This document shows, in pieces, positions 54,915-64,000 of a DNA stretch of 64,000 bases. A program made the translations under genes and the position numbers. The notes beneath the pieces are model-generated. The model was not told the origin of the DNA. It saw nothing but the letters and a program-made list of their open reading frames with translations, and made no database searches. Each line of letters starts with the position of its first letter. The stretch's first letter is position 1. The stretch comes from Chelydra serpentina (lineage: Eukaryota; Chordata; Testudines; Chelydridae), in assembly GCA_037349315.1 (NCBI GenBank), contig JBAIAC010000004.1:43341001-43405000 (forward strand), read 5' to 3'.

Positions 54915-55115
54915 GAATTGACTTAACCACATAACACCCCTGTGAGGTAGGGAAGTACTACCATCCCAATGTTTTAGATGGGAAACTGAAGCACAGAAAA
55001 AACTAACCGATGGTCACACAAGAAGACTGTGGTGGAACTATTAATTGAATCCAACTCTCCTAAGTCTTAGACTGGTGCCTTAATCACTAGACCAACCTTT
55101 CTCTCCTTATAGTTT
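54915..55115 (-). mobile_element. MIR-type SINE remnant
   Basis: ACACCCCTGTGAGGTAGGGA, GATGGGAAACTGAAGCACAG, GTCACACAAGAAG and TTAATCACTAGACCAACC follow the minus-strand MIR order. Confidence 0.75.
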
Positions 55116-56139
55116 ACAATTGTGTAAGATCACATGTTGCATGAGAATGGACTTCACTGTGTTACCCTTTGTGATATTATAAAACAGGACACTAGTGTAG
55201 ACCATTACAACACCCTAAGCAACATATCATATGTTAATTTACCATCAGTTATTACTGAAAGCAGGCAAGACTCTCATTGACCTTAATGGAATAGGGGTCA
55301 GGCCTTTGATGTAGATTGAATAAGCTGCTCATCATATTAAATAATGTGCCAGTTAAACATGGATAAAAAGAAGATGCAGAGTTCAAGAACACTTATATAA
55401 TTGCCACCAGACAGCTCAACCGTATGTGCACTCACATGTATTTGTGTACCTCCGTTTGGGGGTGTTATTTGTCTTGAATCTCCTTGCCAAATTATCTGTC
55501 ATCCCTAATTATTTCTATTCAACCTATCACTGTGATAGGTAAGCAACATGGGCACAACAAATTCTTCTCTGGATGTGCATGTGTAACTCTTATCAATGCT
55601 AAGGAAAACCCACGCCTCTAAATTTGCACCCAGCAGTCACAAAAACTGGCTGTTAACGTTCAGTCACAAACTAAAGCAGTGCCTTTGCCTTTGGTTAGGA
55701 GTTCAAAATGCTAACCATTTTAAGAGCCTGTTCCTGCGCTCAGTCCATGTATGAAATTCCCATTGAGCTGTTCACTTGAATAGCAGTGAAGTTCACACTC
55801 CCATTGGTGCTCCTGCAGACCCACTTTGTAAGGATTTCTCTATGCTGCAGCTAACTCAGGTTAAAACTACTTGCTTACAAAATCAGACATAAAAATACAA
55901 GTGTCACAGCACACTATTACTGAAAAATTGCTTACTTCCTCATTTTTACCATAGACTTATAAAATTAATCAGTTGGAATATAAATATTATACTTACATTT
56001 CAGTGTGTGATATATAGAGCAGTATAAACAAGTCATTGTTTGTATGAAATTTTAGTTTTTACTGACTTCGCTAGGGCTTTTTATGTAGCCTGCTGTAAAA
56101 TTAGGCAAATAGCTAGATAAGTTGATGTACCTCTGGAAG
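55116..56139. other. AT-rich intergenic DNA, nothing firm
   Basis: Small GTTCACTTGAATAGCAGTGA palindromic wording near 55770. No gene recognised. Confidence 0.4.
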
Positions 56140-56189
56140 ACCTATATGTACCCCCAGGAGTACACATACCCCTGGTTGAGAACCACTGT
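56140..56189. mobile_element. hAT end fragment
   Basis: Ends CCCCTGGTTGAGAACCACTG, the same TTGAGAACCACTG terminus as 53319 and close to the end of 62459. Only the end is left. Confidence 0.45.
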
Positions 56190-56210
56190 GCTAGAATATT
56201 ATTTCATACT

Positions 56211-56628
56211 GGATATGTCTATTCTGCATAGTTAACTTGGGTGATTGGCAGCAAGGTAGTCTAGCCTACGTGGGAGTGTTCCCACAGCAAAGCCCTACCC
56301 ACATTACTGTGTCCTCACCATTTCTGCACTTGCCTGTGTACATCTGGGGTGGGAAGAGACATATCCCATGATTCTTTGTGCCAAATTCCTCCAGAAATCT
56401 TGTATCAATTGCAAGAGAATTTGTCCTTCCTTCAGGGGGAATTTTGGGAAGGACATTAGAGGACTATCAGCACTCAAGTAATTTCATCTGTGTCCTCACT
56501 GCAAAGTGGATAGTTTCCAGTTCACATTAAAGTAGAGTCTGGGGTCTACCCACACCTCCAGCTGGATAAACTAGTCCAGGCTTAAAGCACCTTCAAACCC
56601 AGGGTTAACTGGGCAGTATAGACATACC
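56211..56628. mobile_element. Harbinger-type MITE
   Basis: Ends GGATATGTCTATTCTGCATA and, inverted, GGTATGTCTATACTGCCCAG; both continue into GTTAAC. A further end-like word up to 56710 (CAGTAAGACCTAGCC) suggests a second overlapping remnant or an alternative right end. TAA follows 56628. Confidence 0.6.
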
Positions 56629-56944
56629 TAATGTGGTTGCTCTCACTCAAGCTATGTGGACTCGAGAAGAGTAAAGTCGAGTGTAGTTAACTTTGCAGTA
56701 AGACCTAGCCTCAGACTTCATTGTGCTTATTTCTGAAGCTTATTTCTTCACAATAAAAAAGAACTAGTGAGGACATTTCCTAAAAGGGACAACGTCAACC
56801 TAAATATCACACTCCTATTGGAAAATATTTTACCTACTAGAATTACAAGTAACCTGTAAGATGACCATACATGAAAGCAATCAGAGGAACAAAGAATCTC
56901 TAGTTCAGTCTTTTACTATGTGCATTTAGCAGAACTTTGTGCAT

Positions 56945-57050
56945 AATTAGAATTAATTATTTGTACCGTGGTGGTGCCTAGGAGCCCACTGTGCTAGGTG
57001 CTGTTGAAACACAGAACAAAAAGATAGTCGTCAGCCCAAAAGAGATTACA
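56945..57050 (-). mobile_element. LINE/SINE-type 3' tail remnant
   Basis: TTGTACCGTGGTGGTGCCTA, CACTGTGCTAGGTGCTGTTG, ACACAGAACAAAAAGATAGT and GAGATTACAATCTACGTATA are the reverse complement of the tail type at 38395-38560. Confidence 0.65.
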
Positions 57051-57759
57051 ATCTACGTATAATCAGTATCAGCATTTCTCTTATGAAGTAAAAAGCAGCA
57101 GCCTTTACCAACCAGAATGTAGTAGGTTTCTGGGAGAGAGCCACTGTATTAAGAAAGACCAAATTCTTCACATGAACAAATGAAATAAATATTTAGAAAA
57201 GAAATCTAGGAAGAGGGGGGAAAGTATTTTCAGTAAGCTTGATGGTTTTGTGCTACATATCCAAGATTTATAGTTCAGACCTCAAAGTCCTGAGAAGAGA
57301 TACTGTAATTACCTCTCTATCAGAGTATATTTCAACTTCGGTCATACCCACTGAAGATTGTGGGAACAGACCACAGTGGATAATAACAGGATATATATTT
57401 TTAATCCATTTGATCTCTACATTTTTACTGACCTAAAAATAAAAATCCAAAACCCTGTTTTGCAACCATCTAGTGCATTATTGACAATAGTTTATTTTTA
57501 GTGAACTTAAGGAGCCAGGAAGGAAAGGAAGAGGTACATCTTTTGATGTCTGTGGCTCCAAAAGCAAAGAGTTGGAGGCTTCTTAGAGAATAATTTAAAT
57601 CTAATCAATCTGATCTAACTGGTACAGCATCATTGCAATTAGAGTTTAGATATGCAAAGTAAAAACAAAAATAAAAAAATCAATAAAGACATGCATATAG
57701 CTGGCCAACAGGACTAATCGCTTGAATGGAGGGAGGGGCTATGCACTCATGGGGGCTGA
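57051..57759. other. AT-rich intergenic DNA, nothing recognised
   Basis: No repeat family or gene recognised. Confidence 0.4.
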
Positions 57760-57891
57760 CTCTCCACTGCCTGGCACTCTGTGTAGTTATTTGCATCTGT
57801 GCTACTCCTGCTACCAAACAGATTGGTTGTGCTTTACACGCACTTAGCACAGGTGCAAATGACTAGACACAATACAAGGCAGTAGAGAACC
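57760..57891. mobile_element. Palindromic MITE
   Basis: The left arm CTCTCCACTGCCTGGCACTC and the right arm ending CAATACAAGGCAGTAGAGAA pair over about 40 bases, with GCATCTGTGC and GCACAGGTGC next to the loop. Confidence 0.7.
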
Positions 57892-58621
57892 AAGGCCAAG
57901 TTGTTTCAATTTAGTGTAGTACGGGCACCTTCTATTAATTCAAAGCACATGTACTTGATTCACACTGTCCAGCTATAAGTCACTGAAACACTCAAAAAAA
58001 GAGAGAATCCTTTACGGTCTGTAAGAATCAAAATAAGGGTATTCTAGACAAAAAGTTAACTCCTTAAAATAAGTAAAGTCCCTTTAAAAATAAATGGGGC
58101 TTGATTTTTACAAACAGGCAAATAAAAATCAGTGCTTTTTAGGTTGGAAACGTTCTGTTATCAAAGCTGAACTGTGAGAGGGAAAAGGTCTGAAATGTGG
58201 TAACTAAGGAAAGTGTGAATAGCAATGGATCAAGACAGGGTTACCAGATCCAGACCATATATTCAAAAAGATACCCCCACACACACACATCCCATCGCTT
58301 CTGAAAGGGTCCCCGCATTTTGCAATGCCATCACACAAACAACTTTGAAATTCAGTGGATCCTGACTGTGTGTAGCCTCAGACAGTTCCTGACTGAAAAC
58401 ACGCAGCTGGTTCCATTCAGTGTAGTTAACTTTTCCTGGGCAAATTGTCTAGTCCATTTAATGAAAAAGAGATGCAGGTGGCTACTTAAAGTTTTCTGTC
58501 CTCCTCCAGATAAATACTCAAAATAAAAAGTCATTGACCCCTTCACCAAGCAATTATGATAGTAATGCTTTGTAGCTCTTCAGCAAGCAACCTTTGTGTC
58601 ACTTTTCTAAATAGCATCTAA
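57892..58621. other. AT-rich intergenic DNA, nothing firm
   Basis: Includes a short (CA)n stretch near 58276. No gene recognised. Confidence 0.4.
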
Positions 58622-58625
58622 GGCC

Positions 58626-59044
58626 TTGTCTACACTACAGAGTTTTGTCGATGCAAGTAACAAACACCAACAATCAAAACCTGGTATAATTACATCACTC
58701 ATGCATGTTCACAGAACACTTCTTCTGTCAAAGGAGCACGTCCACAGTTGGTGCTCTAGCATCAACAGCTATGCAACTCGCCACCTTCTGCAGCTCGGAG
58801 TTGTGGGAAGGCAGAGTGGATCGCAGAGCATCATGGGTGTGGGCTCAATGTCCCATTATGCAGTTTTTTTCTGTCCCATCATTCCATGGGCTTTGGACTA
58901 CGTTTCATGTCACTTTTCAGTGACCCGTTCACTGTGCGCCCACCATTTCTGCCTGAAAAGATGGATCCTGCACTGCTCTCTACTGTTGTGGTCTCTGTTA
59001 TGAACACAACGAGGCTGATCATGCAGTATGATGATCAGGTAGGG
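58626..59044. other. Left non-coding part of Harbinger copy 3
   Basis: Between the left terminal repeat and the CR1 insertion. Open frames here (58626-59003 and 58705-58923) have no recognised domain and correspond to the non-coding lead of copies 1 and 2. Confidence 0.5.
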
Positions 59045-59895
59045 TAGGGTAGGGATAGGGTCCAGCGTGACCTACACAAATTGGAGGATTGCCCAAAAGA
59101 AATCTGATGAGGTTCAACAGGAACAAGTGCAGAGTCCTGCACTTAGGACAGAAAAATTGCATGCACTGCTACAGGCTGGGGACCAACTAGCTAAGCGGCA
59201 ATTCTGCAGAAAAGGACCTGGGGATTACTGTGGACGAGAAGTTGGATATGACTCAACAGTGTGCCCTTGCTGCTAAGAAGGCTAACGACATATTGGACTG
59301 CATTAGTAGGAGCATTGCCAGCAGATGGAAGGAAGTGATTATTCCCTTCTATTGGGCACTGGTGAGGCCATATCTGGAGTACTGCATCCAGTTTTGGGCC
59401 CCCTACTACAGAAAGGATATGGACACATTGGGGAGAGTCCAGCAGAGAGCAACAAAAATTATTAGGGGGCTGGGGCACATGACTTATGAGGAGAGACTGT
59501 GGAAACTTGGCTTATTTCATCTACAGAAGAGAAGGGTGAGGGAGAATTTGATAGCAGCCTTCAACTGCCTGAAGGGGATTCCAAAGAGGATGAAGGTAGG
59601 CTGTTCTCAGTTGTGGCAGATGACAGAACAAGGAACAATGCTCTCAAGTTGCAGTGGGGGAGGTCTAAGTTGGATATTAGGAAAAACTATTTCACTAAGA
59701 GTGTGGTGAAGCACTGGAATGGGTTACCTAGGAAGGTGGTGGAATCTCCATCCTTAGAGGTTTTTAAGGCCCGGCTTGACAAAGCCCTGGCTGGGATGAT
59801 TTACTTGGGGTTGGTCCTGCTTTGAGCAGAGGGTTGGACTAGATGACCTCATGAGGTCTCTTCTAACCCTAATCTTCTATGATTCTGTGATATCA
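59045..59895 (+). mobile_element. 5'-truncated CR1 LINE with reverse transcriptase tail
   Basis: Encodes the end of the CR1 ORF2 protein: LGITVDEKLDMTQQCALAAK, RPYLEYCIQFWAPYYRKDMD, RVQQRATKIIRGLGHMTYEE and RLWKLGLFHLQKRRVRENLI, with frame shifts (frames 59230-59709, then 59499-59825). The 3' end TTGGACTAGATGACCTCATG is followed by TTCTATGATTCTGTGATA, the CR1 terminal repeat. It lies inside Harbinger copy 3, just before the transposase frame, so it is younger than that element. Confidence 0.9.
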
Positions 59896-61018
59896 TGGGC
59901 TCCCAATCTGAACAGGAATCAAAGGTGTCTGACCTGCCATGTGCCATGGAAAGAAACAAAACCAGATTACTTTTGGCATTCACGGAGCAGCTGCACACAA
60001 TGGACCATCGCTTTTGGGGCCAGGAAACAACCACTGAGTGGTGGGATCAGATTATTATGCAGGTCTTTGATTATGAGAATTGGCTGCAGAACTTTCAGAT
60101 GCAGAAAGACACCTTCCTGGAACTGTGTGTGGCGGTCACCCCAACACTGCAGCACAAGGACACCAAAATCAGAGCTGCCCTCTCGGTGGAGAAGTACTGT
60201 GTGGAAGCTGGTGACTCCAGACTGCCACTCGTCAGTCACAAATCAGTTTGGAGTTGGGAAGTTAACCGTTGGGATTGCGTTAATGCAAGTATGCAGGGCC
60301 ATTAATTACACCTTCTGCGAAGAACTGACTCTTGGAAATGTGCATGAAATAGTGGATGGCTTTGCAGCAATGGGATTCCCTAAATGCGGTGGAGTGATAG
60401 ATGTCACACATATCCCAATTTTGGCCCCAGACCATCTTGTGACAGTACATCAATAGAAAGGAGTACTTCTCTATGGTATTGCAGGCACTTGTGGATCTCC
60501 GTGGTCATTTCACTGATATCAACGTGGGGTGGTCAGGGAAGGTGCATGACACATGCATCTTCAGGACCACTGGCCTGTACAGAAAGCTGCAAGCAGGGAT
60601 TTTCTTTCCAGAACAAAAGATTCCAGTGGGGGATGTTGAAATGCCCATAGTGATCTTGGGAGACCCAGCATACCCCCTATTCCCATGGCTTATGAAACCT
60701 TACATGGGAAACCTGAACAGCAGCAAGGAGCGCTTCGATAATAGGCTGAGCAGGTGCAGCATGACTGTTGAACAAGTATTAGGCAGTTTAAAGGCATGTT
60801 GGCGCTGCCTTTATGGCAGGTTAGACCTAAGTGAGGAAAATATTCCTATGGTCATAGCAGCCTACTGTGCGCTGCATAATATTTGTGAGGCTAAGGTGAA
60901 AAGTTTCCCCCGGAGTGGAGCATGGAGGCAGATCACCTTGCAGCTGATTTTGAGTAGCCAGACACCAAGGCTATCAGAGGGGTACAACAGGGAGCTATTT
61001 GAATCAGGGAGGCTTTGA
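59895..61018 (+). pseudogene. HARBI1-like transposase, two frameshifts (copy 3)
   Basis: Three frames cover the protein in order. First 59895 to about 60198 (FWGQETTTEWWDQIIMQVFD, FQMQKDTFLELCVAVTPTLQ). Then about 60190-60456 (VTNQFGVGKLTVGIALMQV, MGFPKCGGVIDVTHIPIL). Then 60440-61018 (MVLQALVDLRGHFTDINVGW, WRCLYGRLDLSEENIPMVIA). Catalytic D in VIDVTH, D in KVHDTC and E in MTVEQVLGSLK are all kept, though G is lost from DGTH. Frameshifts near 60195 and 60445. About half to two thirds identical to copies 1 and 2 by eye. Confidence 0.88.
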
Positions 61019-61345
61019 TGCACCATTTTGAGAATGAGCTCCAGTAATTTGTCTTTCTATAAAGCCGTCTGCTATGCTTTGTTAACTTGCTGTCTAGCAT
61101 GAAAATTTTGATGATTGCTTCCTGCGATTTGTAGTCTGCAAATGTTCCAATTACCACTGTGTATTAATTCCAGCAGCAACCACCATGTGTAGGAGACAAA
61201 TAAAGATTGATTATCTTTCAGAGAGTATTTTTTTATTAAATACCAATTAACAGCACACAGAAAATGCTTGCTGGAAAGGGAGATAACAGTGAAGGGCACT
61301 CTCCTGATGGAGTCTCTCATAGCTGTGTATAACTCCAGCTAGCAT

Positions 61346-61773
61346 TTAGGAAGCTGTCCGAAGGGCTGGAGTGAACGGGGTACTGGGACAGGATGGGAAG
61401 ATGCAAGGAATGTGTGGGCAGAGTTTGGGGAGGGCATGGCAAGCAGTTCTGGATGGGCTATGGGGGTGGGAGAGAGAACTCACATATTCTGCCTGCAGCG
61501 CGATTAGGGTCTTCAACATCTCTGTTTCCTCCTCCATCACTTTTATCATCAGCACCTGGCCCACTAAAATTTGCTTCTAGCTCTCCTTCCTCTCCTGCCT
61601 CTCTATTTTAAAATTTTCATTAACTGTCTCTCTCCACACCCTGTGTTCTTGTTTTGTGGCATCAGAGGATTGGAGCACCTCCCGAAACATGTCCTCCTAG
61701 TTCCATCTCAGTCACTTCCTTATGTGGCAGAGGAGCTCCACCGGTGTGTAGGGAGTTTCCCTGAAGGTCACAT
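61346..61773 (-). pseudogene. SANT gene exon 2 remnant (copy 3)
   Basis: The acceptor-like CTTCTGCAG|ATGTG places the exon start at 61773, with the phase that fits exon 1. The frame reads DVTFRETPYTPVELLCHIRK, then EDMFREVLQSSDATKQEHRV, WRETVNENFKIERQERKES and KVMEEETEMLKTLIALQAEY. This is the coiled-coil-like C-terminal part of a Harbinger SANT partner. In-frame stops at 61712-61714, 61697-61699 and 61577-61579. Confidence 0.72.
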
Positions 61774-61907
61774 CTGCAGAAGCACAAGAAACAATAAACA
61801 GAAGCATGACTGTTACTGCACTCACAGCATCGAATCATAATAGTAAAATACACCTCTTTCTCACTGTCCCTTGGCAAGCTCACGGGCAAGGGTCCTTGAA
61901 GTCAAAA

Positions 61908-62138
61908 ATCTCACTCCAGAGGATAAGCAAGGATGCAAGGGTGCACCTTTTGCATGCGTGCGGCTTCAGATCGGGTCCCTATGCTGCTTGCCTTTGTGCC
62001 ACTTTGGGCCCTGCACAAGTGATTGCCAATTGGCGCAGGAAAGTTTCCTGCAACGGGGGCAGGAACAAAGCTGCTCTGCCAAGGAACCTTCAGCAGAGGA
62101 TTGGCGAGTACCTCCAGGAAATTTTCCTAGAGCAGTGA
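61908..62138 (+). pseudogene. Third Harbinger frame, copy 3
   Basis: Antisense within the SANT intron. Residues ISLQRISKDARVHLLHACGF, RSGPYAACLC, NWRRKVSCNGGRNKAALPRN and YLQEIFLE align without gaps to copy 2 over 75 positions, with 33 identical. The frame has no stop over this stretch; its tail is cut by the hAT MITE that starts at 62133. The start codon is not certain. No known domain. Confidence 0.6.
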
Positions 62139-62459
62139 TTCTCAAAACTTCATTGCATCGTCACCCCCTTCTGACAACAAAAATTACGACACAACCCCAG
62201 GAGGGGGGACCGAAGACCGAGCCTGCCCGAGCCCTGCTACCCCTGGTGGGGGGCCCCAAAACTGAAGCCCAATGACTTCTGCCCTGGACACGGGGCATGT
62301 AACCTTAGCCCTAGGCGGTGGGGCTTGGGCTTCAGCCCTGGGCAGTGGGGCTGGGCTTCAGACTTGCTGGGGCCCCAGGGCCAACACCAGCCTTGGCAAC
62401 CCCATTAAAATGGTGTCGTGACCCACTTGGGAACCCGACCCACAGTTTGAGAACCACTG
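62133..62459. mobile_element. hAT (Charlie-type ends) MITE
   Basis: 327 bp, begins CAGTGATTCTCAAAACTT and ends CAGTTTGAGAACCACTG. Perfect 8-bp flanks TCCTAGAG at 62125-62132 and 62460-62467. The CAGTGGTTCTCAA end is that of hAT-Charlie MITEs. It interrupts the third frame of Harbinger copy 3. Confidence 0.92.
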
Positions 62460-62675
62460 TCCTAGAGAGATCTCCGAAGGATTCCCATTAAATCTTGTTG
62501 CGCATTAACACACGGTTCCGCCCCACTGCATATCTGCACAGGGGAATGTGAAGCACAGGCAAACACAGCTAGTCTTCTACATTTCTATCCCTTAACCCAC
62601 TTCTAGCATAAAACAAAGCAAAGGACAGCTCTACCTCATATACCCAAGCAACATCAACTCAAAAAGATAACTTAC

Positions 62676-63219
62676 CAGAGCTCCCCTCTCCTGCATCATG
62701 CACACCAGAGACGGACTGTTGGGACTGGCTCAAACCCTCCGTGATCAAGAAGACATCCTGGCTCGCCTCAGTACTGAATGACCCTGTCACCTGTCCCATC
62801 TTGTCATCCAACTCCACTTCCTCGTCCACCACTTTGTCCTTGGGGTTGAGTCTGCTGTCCGCTGTCTCCAGCCCTCCTGAAGTATCCCTGGGGCTCTTGG
62901 CAGAGGAGGTGCGGTTGCCACCAAGGATGGCATCCAGCTCATAGAAGCAGCAGGTCTTTGATGCAGCACCAGAGCTACGGTTTGACTCCCTTGCCTTCTG
63001 GTATGCCTGCCTCAGCTCCTTTATCTTCGCACAGCACTGATGCATGTCTCGTTCATAGTCCTTATCCAACATGCCATGAGAAATCTGACCATAGGTATTG
63101 AAGTTCCTACAGCTGGAGCGGAGCTGGGACTGCACAGGCTCCACTCCCCACAGAGTGAGCAGATCAAAGAACTCAGGTGAGCTCCAAGTGGGAGAGCGTT
63201 TGCTGTGTGGAGCCACCAT
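62676..63219 (-). pseudogene. SANT gene exon 1 (copy 3)
   Basis: ATG at 63219 in good context (GACCATGG). Open for 181 codons plus one base to the donor CTCTG|GTAAGT. Protein: RSPTWSSPEFFDLLTLWGVE, CCAKIKELRQAYQKARESNR, SKTCCFYELDAILGG, then an acidic linker ending AGEGSSG, as in copies 1 and 2. The exon is intact, but the gene is dead because exon 2 has stops. Confidence 0.8.
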
Positions 63220-63644
63220 GGTCAGCTGGGAATATGTGATATGAACTCTCCACGCCGAGCAAACAGAAAATGGAATTTCAAAAATTTCCTGTCCTTTAAA
63301 AGGGATGGGGCGGATGCCTGTGACCTAGGTGCAGTGCAGCGGAGTTTGAACTGCTGACCAGAGTGGTCAGGATAGGCATTGTGGGATATCTCCTGGAGGT
63401 CATTTACAGCAACATAACCAAGCACAGTGTCTACACTGACACTTTGTCTATCTAACTTTGCCGCAAAAAGCTCTACACCTCTCATCAAGGTGGTTTTATT
63501 TTATCCCCAAAGGAAGAGAGTTTTGTCAGCGGAAGATGCATTGTAGTGTGTACACCTTCACTGTTTTGTCAATGAAAGCTGACTTTTGTGAACAAAACTC
63601 TGTAGTGCAGACAAGGCCTAATTCTGCTCTCACACCAGTGTAAA

Positions 63645-63697
63645 GCCTTGTCCACACATAAAAATTGCACCAGTTTAAACCTGGGTGTAGACAAGGA
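63645..63697. mobile_element. Tiny Harbinger-like palindromic MITE
   Basis: GCCTTGTCCACAC at the left and GTGTAGACAAGG at the right are inverted partners of the Harbinger copy 3 end type. Only 53 bp. It starts 27 bases beyond copy 3. TAA and TTA words flank it. Confidence 0.45.
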
Positions 63698-64000
63698 TTA
63701 AATCAGAAGTATCTCCACTGAGGCTATTGAAGTTATATAATACAGTAAGACTGGCATAAGTGAGATCAGAATGGGAATCTTTTCATTGGATTCAGCGGAG
63801 GCAGGATTTCACCCCAAATTATTCTAGTTTCCTCTACTTTCTTATGAAGCAGATTAAAGGAATTCACCTACATGGACATTTTAGGAAACTTTATAATCCA
63901 CCTTTAGGCAATCCTACAGTCATATCAAATGGCATATTGCAATAAAGTTGACTTCCATCGTATGCAAGTGAATTGCTAGACTAAAGCACAAGTGAAGTTC
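63698..64000. other. AT-rich DNA, nothing recognised
   Basis: No repeat or gene recognised. Confidence 0.4.

Larger units (their letters stand above)
58622..63618 (+). mobile_element. PIF/Harbinger transposon, copy 3, old and broken
   Basis: 4997 bp with TAA on both sides (58619-58621 and 63619-63621). Ends GGCCTTGTCTACACTACAGA and, inverted from the right, GGCCTTGTCTGCACTACAGA, continuing GTTTTGT. Same gene order as copies 1 and 2: transposase (+), SANT exon 2 (-), third frame (+), SANT exon 1 (-). A separate subfamily by its ends and its protein divergence. Holds a CR1 (59045-59895) and a hAT MITE (62133-62459). Confidence 0.9.

Noticed and set aside
59230..59709. Host gene encoding an RT-like protein
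   Set aside because: It matches the CR1 ORF2 C-terminal region, is frameshifted and ends in the CR1 3' repeat.

Overview
The window is nuclear DNA of an amniote, most likely a reptile and best guess a turtle. The case rests on CR1 LINE tails of the sauropsid kind, MIR-type SINE remnants, 5S-rRNA-derived SINE pieces, many palindromic hAT MITEs and large PIF/Harbinger transposons with spliced genes. The species cannot be fixed from this sequence alone. I recognise no host protein-coding exon, rRNA gene, tRNA gene or CRISPR array. The protein-coding content that can be defended belongs to DNA transposons, plus one LINE tail.

Layout. 1-13831: AT-rich DNA with a deleted hAT element, MITEs with clear target duplications (1920-2304, 3358-3456, 4381-4512), a minus-strand CR1 tail (4245-4780), a GC-rich CCAAT/TATA promoter-like block (about 7380-7810) and a hAT-like element that received a copy of its own family (9544-11246 around 10023-10889). 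13832-19283: Harbinger copy 1. 19640-21250: an unclassified GC-rich repeat with 86-bp tandem units. 21779-22089: hAT MITE. 22100-28598: mostly unique AT-rich DNA with two 5S-derived pieces. 28599-34020: Harbinger copy 2, in the opposite orientation to copy 1. 34021-41924: AT-rich DNA with MITEs, a CR1 tail and a Harbinger MITE. 41925-43946: a foldback hAT transposon with a nested MITE. 44000-58621: MITEs, MIR remnants and a deeply nested stack at 52102-53319. 58622-63618: a third, much older Harbinger carrying a CR1 and a hAT MITE.

How the genes work together. All three Harbinger elements have the same plan: a HARBI1-like DDE transposase on one strand, a convergent two-exon Myb/SANT-like DNA-binding gene on the other, and a small third reading frame antisense inside the SANT intron. 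In known PIF/Harbinger systems the Myb-like partner binds DNA and helps bring the transposase into the nucleus. Copy 2 keeps all three frames open, with intact ends and a TTA target duplication. Copy 1 has one stop in the transposase and one in the third frame. Copy 3 is frameshifted. The third frame is the most interesting thing here: copies 2 and 3 align without gaps over 75 codons with 33 identical residues by hand count, although these elements are very diverged, and I cannot assign it a function.

Reading notes. Only ATG starts were accepted for genes. Boundaries of elements with stated target duplications are base-accurate as read by eye. Boundaries of old SINE and LINE remnants are approximate.
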